64,000 bases of DNA, from assembly GCF_002165305.2 (NCBI RefSeq), contig NZ_CP032286.1:2790001-2854000 (forward strand), read 5' to 3'. The position numbers and the translations under genes are program-made. The notes beneath the pieces are model-generated. The model worked only from the letters and a program-made list of their open reading frames with translations. It was not told the DNA's origin and did not search any database. Below, piece after piece: positions 30,912-39,715 of this stretch. The DNA comes from Acinetobacter sp. WCHA55. Its GTDB lineage: Bacteria > Pseudomonadota > Gammaproteobacteria > Pseudomonadales > Moraxellaceae. How positions within the stretch are numbered: position 1 is the first letter of the stretch; the number at the start of each line of letters is the position of its first letter.

Positions 30912-31031
30912 GCAAATAATCAACAATAAAAGCAAGCTTAGTTTATTTCCCGACAAGCTTTAAGCGATGAATTTATAACCGAGGTTTAGTCCAAGTCGTA
31001 TAATGCCTCATCCATTCCATGCTGACCCCTT

Positions 31032-31756
31032 GTGAACGCTACACAGGATGCGTTTACTGCACTCCGCTACAGAGACCTCTCTATTGTTACACTGAATCAA
31101 TTTTGCCTGACGCTTGCCATTTTAATTCAGGAAATTATTGTGGCGTACTCCTTGTACACCCTCACTAAAGATCCACTGACTCTAGGTTTAATTGGTTTAG
31201 CAGAAGCAATCCCCTTTATTGCACTTTCCTTATGGGGTGGTTATTTTGCGGATCGTTTTAATAAACAAAGTATCATGAAAATCTGCTTATTCTTTGCCAT
31301 TCCACTGCCCTTGGTGCTATGGGGATTATTTCATGCTATGGCTTAAAGCACATCGAGCTCTCCACCCTGTCATGGAGTGTTTATGCCTTGTTCTTTGGCT
31401 TAGGAACAATTCGAGGTTTGTATAATCCATCCGCAACGTCTCTCAAACCCTTTTTAATTCCACGAGACATTTATGCCAACGGCGCCACATGGACCACCAT
31501 TGGTTGGTAAAGTGGGGGGATTATTGGCCCGATGCTGGGTGGGTTGATGTTGGCTTTTTTAGGTCGTGAAACCAGTTTCATCAGTGTAGCAGTACTGCTC
31601 AGCCTATGTTTCTTACTCGTCAATCTTTTAAGTAAACGCACGTTTCCTAAAATTGAAACGAAACGTGTACTACAAAGTTTAGGTGAAGACTTTCGCTTTA
31701 TTGCTAAAACCAAAGACTTATTTGGCGTCGACATTACTCAAGCCGAGCAGAAATAG
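31032..31756 (+). pseudogene. decayed MFS transporter
   Basis: Three consecutive frames add up to the N-terminal half of an MFS permease. The first is residues of helices 1-3 with the loop motif GGYFADRFNKQ (31032-31346). A frame change near 31320-31346 then gives LSWSVYALFFGLGTIRGLYNPS (to 31510). A stop in place of a Gln codon at about 31508 is followed by SGGIIGPMLGGLMLAF (to about 31700). The sequence ends after KTKDLFGVD with no second six-helix bundle, so the 3' half is deleted. At least three lesions make it non-functional. Confidence 0.88.
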
Positions 31757-31861
31757 TTTTTAATTTAACAATATAACTTGCGAGTCTTTTCAATTCAGGA
31801 AATACTCGCAACCATCATTTAAGTCATACGCACTGGATGCGTTATAAAAGAAATTGATCAT

Positions 31862-32593
31862 ATGAAACCACTCTTATTGCTTGCATTATCAACATTGCCC
31901 GTTCATTTAAGCCATGCAGCTCAGCCACCATTAGAACTCACCATTCAAAAAAGTTCAGCTCAATCAGCACATTTGACCACGCGTATTCAATGGGTCGATT
32001 TTCCCAAACCCCAATATAAAAATAGCGATTTAAATCAGCAAAACCGTGCAGCGATTATTCGTATCTATGCAGATGAAACAGGCGATGTGACCAAAGCCAC
32101 CGTACAGGAAAGTACTGGGCTCAAAGCTTTGGATGAAAAGTTGGTGAATGCTGTGCTTCAAGCCAAAGTAAAACCTTTTGTTGAAGATGATACTGCTTCT
32201 GCCGTCATTGGTTATCAAGTTTTTAATTTAAACTTAACGCCAGATGACGCCGAAGCATGTAACTACACCTTTGACTCTAAGAACTGGCTTGCGCAACAAC
32301 AGCAACAAAAAGTGCCTTTTCAATATCTGGTTCAACCTACGCTTGGATTAGATTCAACACAGTTAAATGGTCATGACCGTCAAGTTAAATTTAGCTTCAA
32401 AACAGATAAACAAGGCAACGTGAAAAAGCCCAAGATTACTAAAGGCTCTGGCATTTATGAGCTTGATCAGCAGGTTTTACACGCCGTTGCCAACAGTAAA
32501 GTCAGTGTTAAACGCACGGCAAGCACACTGTGGCTCTATAAAAAATCTAAATTTAAAGATGTGATTGAATTTGACCTTGAGTCTTGTCACTAA
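31862..32593 (+). CDS. periplasmic TonB C-terminal-domain-like protein
   Basis: The 243-residue protein has a cleavable signal peptide (ending SHA-AQ) and a TonB C-terminal-like unit at about 60-115 (RIYADETGDVTKATVQESTGLKALDEKLVNAVLQAKVKPF). A second, weaker copy follows at about 165-225 (FKTDKQGNVKKPKITKGSGIYELDQQVL). It lacks the N-terminal membrane anchor and Pro-rich spacer of a working TonB, and no exbB-exbD is adjacent. A periplasmic binding or scaffolding role is guesswork. Confidence 0.72.
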   Translation: MKPLLLLALSTLPVHLSHAAQPPLELTIQKSSAQSAHLTTRIQWVDFPKPQYKNSDLNQQNRAAIIRIYADETGDVTKATVQESTGLKALDEKLVNAVLQAKVKPFVEDDTASAVIGYQVFNLNLTPDDAEACNYTFDSKNWLAQQQQQKVPFQYLVQPTLGLDSTQLNGHDRQVKFSFKTDKQGNVKKPKITKGSGIYELDQQVLHAVANSKVSVKRTASTLWLYKKSKFKDVIEFDLESCH

Positions 32594-32631
32594 AATCTAA
32601 AAGGACACGAGTTTTCGATAGCTCGTGTCCT
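32592..32631 (-). terminator. terminator for the DedA-family cluster
   Basis: A perfect 10-bp stem, AGGACACGAG (32602-32611) with CTCGTGTCCT (32622-32631), is followed on the minus strand by TTTTAGATTTT. It also lies 9 bp after the plus-strand TonB-like gene and may stabilise that end. Confidence 0.7.
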
Positions 32632-32694
32632 GACTTCTTACAAACCTAAAAACCATTAAAAATCTGTTGGCCAATAACAGCATTTGAAGACCAA

Positions 32695-33123
32695 TTAGAA
32701 TTGACTAAACATCCAATACACAAAAAGATAGCGTCCTATTTTCGCAATACTCACCATCACGACAAAACGAACAAAATTTTCTTTGAGCAATCCTGCAATG
32801 AGGGTAATCGGATCACCAATGATGGGCACCCAACTGAGCAATAAAGACCAAAAACCATATTTCTGATAAATGCCCTGTGCCCGCAACATCTTTTCCTCTG
32901 AGACTGGAAACCATTTTTTGTTTTTGTATTGCTCAACTTTCAAGCCGAGCCACCAATTCACACAGCTACCTAAAATATTGCCAAGACTGGCAACAGCTAT
33001 CAATAACCACACTGAGTATTGCGTCTGAGCCAACAATCCCACCAAGACAGCCTCTGACTGCAAAGGTAGCAATGTCGCTGCCCCAAAAGCAGAAAGGAAA
33101 AGCAGTCCTAAGGCCCACATCAT
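32695..33123 (-). CDS. DedA/YqaA-like small membrane protein
   Basis: The 142-residue protein has about four hydrophobic segments and the SNARE-associated/DedA-like core (EAVLVGLLAQ, ASLGNILGSCVNWWLG, SWVPIIGDPITLIAGLL). It resembles the short YqaA branch. DedA relatives include lipid-carrier flippases; a role in envelope or lipid transport is plausible only by family. It starts 1 bp after the stop of the upstream small membrane protein gene. Confidence 0.8.
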   Translation of the reverse strand: MMWALGLLFLSAFGAATLLPLQSEAVLVGLLAQTQYSVWLLIAVASLGNILGSCVNWWLGLKVEQYKNKKWFPVSEEKMLRAQGIYQKYGFWSLLLSWVPIIGDPITLIAGLLKENFVRFVVMVSIAKIGRYLFVYWMFSQF

Positions 33124-33124
33124 T

Positions 33125-33418
33125 TTATGATTTTAAACCCAGCTTTTTCTTGGTTGAGCTATAGGCAAAACTTGACCAGATCAATGCCAAAATCAACAAA
33201 GCCCAACGTGACCATGAATACTTATCGGCAATCGGTTCAATTGCAGCACGGAGTACCGCCTGATCTTTGGTATTGAGCAGTTCAATTATTTTTTGAATAT
33301 GTACCGCTTCAGCTACAAATAGCACCAAACACCCTGCGATCCCTACAATAATACTGAGGTAGATTTTAGGATTCGCTTCAATAATACGGGTTAAATTGAG
33401 GAAAAACTCTTTTTTCAT
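33125..33418 (-). CDS. small two-helix membrane protein, unknown
   Basis: The ~97-residue protein has two hydrophobic segments (YLSIIVGIAGCLVLFVAEAV and WALLILALIWSSFAYS) separated by a ~35-residue charged stretch, and a basic C terminus. Start at 33418 is chosen because the longer frame, back to 33460, would translate through the gst terminator. It is almost fused to the DedA-like gene (1-bp gap), so the two are probably one operon. Family not recognised. Confidence 0.6.
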   Translation of the reverse strand: MKKEFFLNLTRIIEANPKIYLSIIVGIAGCLVLFVAEAVHIQKIIELLNTKDQAVLRAAIEPIADKYSWSRWALLILALIWSSFAYSSTKKKLGLKS

Positions 33419-33445
33419 TACGCTGATGTCCAAACAACCTTCAAC

Positions 33446-33470
33446 AAAAAAGCCACCCATCGGTGGCTTT
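33446..33470 (-). terminator. gst terminator
   Basis: On the minus strand GCCACC, a GATG loop and GGTGGC are followed by TTTTTTG. It closes the glutathione S-transferase gene upstream of the next minus-strand pair. Confidence 0.85.
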
Positions 33471-33532
33471 AAAGAATGGCTTATACCTTGAAGGCACTAA
33501 GCTTAACACAATTCAAGTCATTACTTTTGTAC

Positions 33533-34153
33533 CTAATTAACTCGAATCGCCAGTGCTCGTTGTACTGCAGGGCGTGCTTGAATACGCTCCATATAAGCTT
33601 TGACATTAGGATAATCATTTAAATCAATTTGTTGCCATTCATAACGCAAAATCCATGGGAAAATTGCCATGTCTGCAATTGAATACTCTCCAGCTACATA
33701 GTTTTGACCAAAAAGTTGCTTGTCTAATACAGCATATAGACGTTTGGTTTCATTAACATAGCGTTCAGTTGCATAGGCAATACGTTCAGGGGCAAATTTA
33801 CTAAAATGATGGTTCTGTCCAAGCATTGGACCGAAGCCACCCATTTGCCACATTAACCACTGCTCAACCTCAACTCGAGACTGTTCATCGCTTGGATAAA
33901 ACTGCCCTGTTTTACGCCCTAAATACTGCAGAATTGCCCCTGACTCAAACACCGAAATAGCTTCACCTTTGGGGCCATCTTGATCCACAATCGCAGGAAT
34001 TTTATTGTTAGGTGAAATACGAAGAAAATCAGGTTGAAATTGGTCATTTTCTAAAATATTAATGGGAAAGACTTGATACTCCAAACCCATTTCTTCTAAT
34101 GCAATGCTAATTTTATGTCCGTTGGGTGTTCCCCAATAGTACAAATCAATCAT
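33533..34153 (-). CDS. glutathione S-transferase family protein (YfcG/Nu-class-like)
   Basis: The 206-residue protein has a thioredoxin-fold N terminus (MIDLYYWGTPNGHKISIALEE, with NKIPAIVDQDG and ESGAILQYL for glutathione binding) and a helical C domain (YSIADMAIFPW). The TPNGHK motif points to the Nu-class/YfcG group. These use Thr/Asn rather than Tyr or Cys and can have disulfide-bond reductase activity. Substrate unknown. It stands inside the block that separates infC from rpmI. Confidence 0.88.
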   Translation of the reverse strand: MIDLYYWGTPNGHKISIALEEMGLEYQVFPINILENDQFQPDFLRISPNNKIPAIVDQDGPKGEAISVFESGAILQYLGRKTGQFYPSDEQSRVEVEQWLMWQMGGFGPMLGQNHHFSKFAPERIAYATERYVNETKRLYAVLDKQLFGQNYVAGEYSIADMAIFPWILRYEWQQIDLNDYPNVKAYMERIQARPAVQRALAIRVN

Positions 34154-34272
34154 TCTTATTTCCTAAGTTTATTCGCTTATTTTAGATACACGATATCATA
34201 ATTAAACGTGATTATTTTTATGTAATTTTATATATTATTTAGCACATATTTGAATAAAAACCACCCAACAAA

Positions 34273-34923
34273 ATGAATAAAATCATTGATATTCCAAGCC
34301 CGATCAATTTAAAAGACCCGCTTGAAGCGACTCAATGGGCAAAAGAAGCGAATATTAAACGTCCTTACCGGTTGGAGTTCTTCAAACACTATATTTCACA
34401 AATTCTAAGTCACCCAAAGCCTGATTTTCGTATTTTAGAATTAGGCTCGGGCCCTGGTTTCTTTGCATATGAACTCTTAAGTAGACAACCTAATATTAAT
34501 TATACCGCCGTCGATTTTTCAGCAGCTATGCATAACTTAGCCAAACAACGTTTAGCCACTATTCCCCATACATTCGTAGATTTCTTCCTAGCTGATTTTA
34601 AACAACACGATTGGTATACAGTTCTGAATGGTCAACGCTTTGACTATATCGTGATTCATCAAGCTTTACATGAACTTCGCCATAAAGCATATGCTTATGA
34701 ATTTCATAAAAGTATTGCACAACAAGTCGTCCAACTCGATGGCTACTACTTCATCACTGATCACTTAGCTCAACCTGATGGAAATATGAAGAATCTCGAA
34801 CTGTATATGACCAAAGATGAACACATGCAAAGCTTAAGTAACGCTAACTTTAGGAATATTCAGATTGGACTTGAGATAGAAGGCTTATGCACTCTGCAAG
34901 CAACGTTATCAAGTCATAATTAA
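34273..34923 (+). CDS. class I SAM-dependent methyltransferase
   Basis: The 216-residue protein has motif I ILELGSGPGFFAYELL at about 53-68, an acidic motif II (YTAVDFS) and YIVIHQALHEL as motif IV. This is the Rossmann-fold methyltransferase pattern. No conserved substrate domain is seen, so the acceptor is unknown. The gene is divergent from gst and convergent with infC, with a shared bidirectional terminator. Confidence 0.82.
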   Translation: MNKIIDIPSPINLKDPLEATQWAKEANIKRPYRLEFFKHYISQILSHPKPDFRILELGSGPGFFAYELLSRQPNINYTAVDFSAAMHNLAKQRLATIPHTFVDFFLADFKQHDWYTVLNGQRFDYIVIHQALHELRHKAYAYEFHKSIAQQVVQLDGYYFITDHLAQPDGNMKNLELYMTKDEHMQSLSNANFRNIQIGLEIEGLCTLQATLSSHN

Positions 34924-34955
34924 ATTGGTTAGTAAACTTCTCTTCATGTTGCAAT

Positions 34956-34987
34956 AAAAAAAGCACTGCATAGGCAGTGCTTTTTTT
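34956..34987. terminator. bidirectional terminator between methyltransferase gene and infC
   Basis: GCACTGC (34963-34969) and GCAGTGC (34974-34980) with an ATAG loop, flanked by A7 and T7. It ends the thrS-infC transcript, which shows that rpmI-rplT cannot be fed from it efficiently. Confidence 0.92.
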
Positions 34988-35002
34988 AAGATCAATGAAT
35001 CA

Positions 35003-35554
35003 TTACTTTTTCTTTTTAGGACCAAGCAACATACCCATTTGACGACCTTCCATTTTTGGTGATTGCTCAACAACACCAATTTCAGCCACATCGGCTTCAA
35101 CTTTTTGAAGTTGAGCCAAACCAAGCTGTTGGTGCGCCATTTCACGACCACGGAAACGAAGGGTAATTTTTACTTTGTTACCTTCTTCAAGGAACTTAGT
35201 GATTGCACGTAGTTTCACGTTGTAATCACCAACATCAGTACCCGGGCGGAGTTTGATTTCTTTCACCTGTACTTGATGCTGTTTTTTCTTCGCTTCTTTC
35301 TGCTTTTGCTTTAGATCAAACAAATGCTTGTTGAAGTCCATGATTTTACAAACAGGCGGTTCAGCATTTGCTACGATCTCAACAAGATCAAGCTCAACAC
35401 TTTCAGCAGCGCGCAATGCTTCTGCCAAGCTAACAATACCTTTTTGCTCACCATTTTCGTCTACAAGACGGACTTCTTTCGCACGAATTTCATCATTCAA
35501 AGCAGGACGGTTTGATTTGTTACCGCCCTGTTGATTACGGTCAGGCTGTTTAAT
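35003..35554 (-). CDS. infC: translation initiation factor IF-3, AUU start
   Basis: The 183-residue protein starts [11 protein letters not shown] and continues through [19 protein letters not shown] to the C-domain ([30 protein letters not shown]). There is no ATG. ATT at 35552-35554 is the natural start: GGAG lies 8 nt upstream and overlaps the end of thrS, and the N-terminal ~18 residues fit IF3. The in-frame TTG at 35500 would cut the conserved N terminus. In E. coli the AUU start lets IF3 repress its own synthesis. It starts 5 bp after the thrS stop. Confidence 0.93.
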   Translation of the reverse strand: MKQPDRNQQGGNKSNRPALNDEIRAKEVRLVDENGEQKGIVSLAEALRAAESVELDLVEIVANAEPPVCKIMDFNKHLFDLKQKQKEAKKKQHQVQVKEIKLRPGTDVGDYNVKLRAITKFLEEGNKVKITLRFRGREMAHQQLGLAQLQKVEADVAEIGVVEQSPKMEGRQMGMLLGPKKKK

Positions 35555-35559
35555 CGCTG

Positions 35560-37482
35560 TTACTCCACAATGTACCGGCCGCGTTCGGCAACGGCTGCTT
35601 TTACTAGGTCAACGAAAGCGTCGATTGACATAGTACCCAAATTTGTTCCAGAGCGGGTACGCACGTTTACTGTACCTTCCTCTACCTCACGATCCCCAAG
35701 TACCAGTAAGTAAGGAATACGCTCTAATGTACGTTCACGAATCTTAAAGCCGATTTTCTCATTTCTCAAGTCTGAAATCGCTCGGAGGCCGTTTTCTTTA
35801 AGTTTAGCGACGACTGACTCACATGCTTCCGCTTGTGAATCGGTAATATTCATCACACACGCTTGGATTGGTGTTAACCAAGGTGGCATAAAGCCCGCAT
35901 AGTGTTCGATTAGTATACCAATAAAACGTTCAAAACTGCCAAGTATTGCACGGTGCAACATTACAGGCTGATCACGATCATTGTCTTCAGTGACATATGA
36001 TGCTTCTAAACGTTCTGGTAAATTGAAGTCACATTGGATTGTACCACATTGCCATACACGGCCTAAGCAGTCTTTCAGTGAGAATTCAATTTTCGGACCA
36101 TAGAATGCACCTTCACCTGGCTGAAGCTCCCACTCTAAACCAGCAGCATCTAAAGCATCTGCTAAAGATTTTTCAGCCATATCCCAAAGTGCATCATCAC
36201 CCACACGTTTCTCTGGACGTGTAGATAACTTCATTTGTACATCTTCGAAACCGAAGTCTTTATATACATCTAAAGTCAGTTGAATAAAGTCAGCCACTTC
36301 TTGACCAATCTGCTCTTTGGTACAGAAAATGTGTGCATCATCTTGAGTAAAGCCACGCACACGCATAATACCGTGCAATGAACCCGATGGTTCGTTACGG
36401 TGACACGAACCAAATTCAGCTAAACGAATTGGCAAATCACGGTATGACTTTAGACCTTGATTGAACACTTGTACGTGACAAGGACAGTTCATCGGTTTAA
36501 TAGCATAGTTACGGCTTTCTGAATGCGTCGTGAACATACCATCTGCATAGTTTGCAGCATGGCCTGATTTTTCCCAAAGGGTGAAATCAACCACTTGCGG
36601 TGTACGAATTTCGAGATAGCCATTATCTTGTTGTACTTTGCGCATGTATTGTTCAAGTACTTGATAAATGGTCCAACCGTTTGGATGCCAGAACACCATA
36701 CCTGGTGCTTCTTCTTGCATATGGAACAGGTCTAAAGCTTTACCAATTTTACGGTGGTCACGCTTTTCAGCTTCTTCAATACGTTTGATATAAGCCGCAA
36801 GCTGTTTTTTATCTGCCCACGCTGTACCATAAATACGTTGTAACTGTTCATTCTTCGCATCGCCGCGCCAGTAAGCGCCTGACATTTTAGTGAGCTTGAA
36901 TGCTTTTAAAAATTTAGTATTTGGCACGTGCGGACCACGGCACATATCCAAATAATCTTGATGGTAGTACAAGCCCATTTCTGTTTCTTCAGGCATGTCT
37001 GCAATCAAGCGTAATTTATAATCTTCACCACGCGCTGTGAACTCCGCTATCACCTCATCACGTGGTGTCATTTTTTTGATGACATCATAGTCTTGATCGA
37101 TGAGCTTTTTCATACGCTCTTCAATGGCTAGCATATCTTCTGGTGTAAATGGCTTTGCGCTAAAAATATCGTAATAGAAGCCATCTTCAATGACAGGACC
37201 AATCACCATTTTCGCTTCGGGGAACAATTGCTTCACTGCATGTCCCACCAAGTGCGCGCAAGAGTGACGAATGATTTCGACCCCTTCTTCGTCTTTAGGC
37301 GTAATAATTTGAAGGCTGGCATCCGTGGTAATCAAGTCAGATGCATCAACTAAACGACCATCGACTTTTCCTGCAACTGTATTTTTCGCAAGACCCGGAC
37401 CGATGCTCAGTGCAACGTCCATCACAGATACAGCTTGATCAAATTGTTTTTGATCGCCATTTGGCAAAGTGATAATTGGCAT
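35560..37482 (-). CDS. thrS: threonyl-tRNA synthetase
   Basis: The 640-residue protein has an N-terminal TGS domain (1-60), the editing domain ([20 protein letters not shown]) and the class II core with zinc-ligand motifs MNCPCHVQ and [30 protein letters not shown] motif 2. It ends in an anticodon-binding domain ([19 protein letters not shown]). It charges tRNA-Thr and hydrolyses Ser-tRNA-Thr. The leader carries a hairpin resembling a tRNA-Thr anticodon arm just upstream of AAGGA. infC follows directly. Confidence 0.97.
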   Translation of the reverse strand: MPIITLPNGDQKQFDQAVSVMDVALSIGPGLAKNTVAGKVDGRLVDASDLITTDASLQIITPKDEEGVEIIRHSCAHLVGHAVKQLFPEAKMVIGPVIEDGFYYDIFSAKPFTPEDMLAIEERMKKLIDQDYDVIKKMTPRDEVIAEFTARGEDYKLRLIADMPEETEMGLYYHQDYLDMCRGPHVPNTKFLKAFKLTKMSGAYWRGDAKNEQLQRIYGTAWADKKQLAAYIKRIEEAEKRDHRKIGKALDLFHMQEEAPGMVFWHPNGWTIYQVLEQYMRKVQQDNGYLEIRTPQVVDFTLWEKSGHAANYADGMFTTHSESRNYAIKPMNCPCHVQVFNQGLKSYRDLPIRLAEFGSCHRNEPSGSLHGIMRVRGFTQDDAHIFCTKEQIGQEVADFIQLTLDVYKDFGFEDVQMKLSTRPEKRVGDDALWDMAEKSLADALDAAGLEWELQPGEGAFYGPKIEFSLKDCLGRVWQCGTIQCDFNLPERLEASYVTEDNDRDQPVMLHRAILGSFERFIGILIEHYAGFMPPWLTPIQACVMNITDSQAEACESVVAKLKENGLRAISDLRNEKIGFKIRERTLERIPYLLVLGDREVEEGTVNVRTRSGTNLGTMSIDAFVDLVKAAVAERGRYIVE

Positions 37483-37488
37483 AAAAAA

Positions 37489-37555
37489 TCCTTAAGGAGT
37501 GATGCCCCGTACCATGGAGCATGTCACCGCGAGATTATGATCGAGGCAAAACCTC
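37489..37555 (-). promoter_or_regulatory. candidate thrS translational operator (tRNA-Thr anticodon mimic)
   Basis: On the minus strand ATGCTCC and GGGGCAT (37502-37522) make a 7-bp stem with a 7-nt loop AUGGUAC. Read as an anticodon loop this is U33, GGU at 34-36 and A37, that is a tRNA-Thr(GGU) loop. It ends 8 nt before the Shine-Dalgarno AAGGA (37489-37493). A second hairpin, GAGG/CCTC (37543-37555), lies 20 nt further upstream. E. coli thrS is repressed by ThrRS binding a similar two-arm tRNA-like leader. Function here is inferred. Confidence 0.6.
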
Positions 37556-37560
37556 AAAAG

Positions 37561-37980
37561 ATAAAAACGGTGGATAAATAAAATCAGTCGAATTTTACAC
37601 GTGTTATCCACAGGATTAAACCTTTTCCCCTAGAAAATTCATGTTTCAGCGCATTTTGAATTCATTTGCCAATCCATCAGCCACCCAAGAATGAGGGAAT
37701 TGATACGCCGCAATCCTGATAACTACATTTTAGAATGACTTTACTGGTCACTTTTTATTGAACAATGCAGTAACACAAGCACACACATTTTGTTTAAAAA
37801 GCAAGCTAAAATCGACCAAAAAGCGCTTATATCGTACAGAATTCATAGATTCAGTTTAGATAAACTAAACAAAAAAGTTCAATAAATTCATCTAAAAAGC
37901 GCAACTCGACTAAAGCATAAATGCAAGATTTCTGAAAAATGCATATCTTTTAAGCAATGAAAAAATAATACTGAATTTGG
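37561..37980. other. intergenic region with DnaA-box-like sites
   Basis: About 420 AT-rich bases without a gene. A perfect DnaA box TTATCCACA lies at 37604-37612 and a one-mismatch inverted copy (TTATCCACC, minus strand) at 37569-37577. The rest must hold the thrS and acyl-CoA ligase promoters, which I could not place with confidence. Confidence 0.4.
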
Positions 37981-37990
37981 AGTGATAAAC

Positions 37991-39634
37991 ATGGTCAGTG
38001 CTTATGACGAACTACCAAGAACCCCCGCAAACTTTGTGGCTTTGTCACCGCTGCGTTATTTAGAACGAGCTGCCTATATTTATCCCCATCAAGACGCCAT
38101 CATACATGGACACCGTCATATTTCATGGCGTGAAACTTATCAACGTTGTCGTCAATTTGCTTCTCAGCTGCAAAAACTGGGGATTACCAAAAATGATACT
38201 GTCTCGGTACTATTACCCAACATCCCTGCAATGATCGAAGCACATTTTGCAGTACCTATGACAGGTGCTGTGCTCAACACGTTGAACACGCGCTTAGATG
38301 CCAAAACCATTGCATTCATGTTAGAGCATGCCGAAACCAAAGTCCTTTTGGTCGATCCTGAGTTTGCATCGGTTGCACAAGAAGCTTTGGCTTTGGTCAA
38401 GCGCGACATTTTTGTGATTGATGTAGATGATGCTGAGTACGAGAACTGTTTTGCAGCTCCGATTGGTCAGATTGAATATGAAGACTGGTTAACCGAAGGT
38501 GATGAAAACTTTGAGTGGCATTTACCTCAAGATGAATGGGATGCCATTAGCCTAAATTACACCTCGGGAACGACAGGCAACCCGAAAGGGGTGGTCTATC
38601 ATCACCGCGGCGCTTATATCAATGCAGCCAGTAACATCATTGCTTGTGGCATGACACCTCGTGCGACCTACTTGTGGACCCTACCCCTGTTTCACTGCAA
38701 CGGTTGGTGCTTTGCATGGACTATGGCCGCCAATGGTGGCACCAACATCTGTTTACGTAAAATTGACCCTGAACTCATTTTCAAACTCATTGCTGAGCAC
38801 AAAGTCGATTATTTCTGCGGTGCACCAATTGTGTTATCAATGCTGATCAATACCCCTGAAGAGCAACGAGTTCACTTTGAACACCGCGTTGAAGTAATGG
38901 TGGCAGGTGCTGCACCTCCCGCTGCAATCATTGAAGGCATGCGCCATATTGGCATCAATGTCACCCATGTCTATGGACTGACTGAAACCTATGGCCCTTC
39001 TGCGCTTTGTGCCTCTCAAGCAGGTTGGTCTGACTTATCGATTCAAGAACAAGCGCAACTGCACTCACGCCAGGGGGTGCCATACCCACTGCAAGATGGA
39101 ATGAAAGTGCTGGATCCAGACACCATGCAACCTGTACCGCATGATGGCCAAACCATGGGTGAAATTATGTTCCGTGGCAACATTGTAATGAAAGGCTATC
39201 TCAAAAACCCTGAAGCGACCGCAGAAGCCTTTGCAGGTGGTTGGTTTCATACAGGCGATCTTGCAGTCTGCCAACCCGATGGCTATGCCAAAATTACTGA
39301 CCGCTCTAAAGATGTGATCATTTCTGGAGGCGAGAATATTTCATCACTCGAAGTGGAAGAAATTCTCTATCAACACCCTGCTATTTTAACGGCTGCGGTG
39401 GTCGCGAAACCCGATCCTCGCTGGCAAGAAGTGCCATGTGCATTTATTGAACTCAAAGCAGGTAAAGAAACCACACCTGAAGAAATTATTGAATTCTGTA
39501 AGCAACATCTGGCACGTTTTAAAGTTCCCAAAGATGTAGTGATTACAGAAATCCCAAAAACGTCGACAGGCAAGTTACAAAAATTTGTTCTACGCGATTG
39601 GGCCAAAGAGCGTGCAACTGGCGAATTTAGCTAA
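37991..39634 (+). CDS. fatty acyl-CoA ligase (AMP-binding, AlkK-like)
   Basis: The 547-residue ANL-superfamily enzyme has the P-loop-like YTSGTTGNPKGV, the VYGLTETYGP A5 motif, GGWFHTGD and the C-terminal lysine motif PKTSTGKLQKF. The RGAYINAASN and LPLFHCNGW motifs match medium-chain acyl-CoA synthetases of the AlkK type. It activates fatty acids to acyl-CoA through an acyl-AMP. Start at 37991 is set by GGAG 8 nt upstream; the frame is open to 37982. Monocistronic, with a strong terminator. Confidence 0.92.
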   Translation: MVSAYDELPRTPANFVALSPLRYLERAAYIYPHQDAIIHGHRHISWRETYQRCRQFASQLQKLGITKNDTVSVLLPNIPAMIEAHFAVPMTGAVLNTLNTRLDAKTIAFMLEHAETKVLLVDPEFASVAQEALALVKRDIFVIDVDDAEYENCFAAPIGQIEYEDWLTEGDENFEWHLPQDEWDAISLNYTSGTTGNPKGVVYHHRGAYINAASNIIACGMTPRATYLWTLPLFHCNGWCFAWTMAANGGTNICLRKIDPELIFKLIAEHKVDYFCGAPIVLSMLINTPEEQRVHFEHRVEVMVAGAAPPAAIIEGMRHIGINVTHVYGLTETYGPSALCASQAGWSDLSIQEQAQLHSRQGVPYPLQDGMKVLDPDTMQPVPHDGQTMGEIMFRGNIVMKGYLKNPEATAEAFAGGWFHTGDLAVCQPDGYAKITDRSKDVIISGGENISSLEVEEILYQHPAILTAAVVAKPDPRWQEVPCAFIELKAGKETTPEEIIEFCKQHLARFKVPKDVVITEIPKTSTGKLQKFVLRDWAKERATGEFS

Positions 39635-39668
39635 ATATTCAGCAGTCTATACAAGCAAATATTCTCAT

Positions 39669-39700
39669 AAAAAAAAAGCGACCTTAAAGGTCGCTTTTTT
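39669..39700. terminator. bidirectional terminator after acyl-CoA ligase
   Basis: GCGACC (39678-39683), TTAAA loop and GGTCGC (39689-39694), with A8 before and T6 after. It serves both this gene and the convergent rapZ-ptsO-darP cluster. Confidence 0.88.
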
Positions 39701-39715
39701 CTATTTCTAAATGGC

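Noticed and set aside
31032..35002. Block between infC and rpmI considered as a genomic island
   Set aside because: No integrase, IS ends, direct repeats or tRNA site were seen; genes are ordinary chromosomal types, so only an operon split is claimed.
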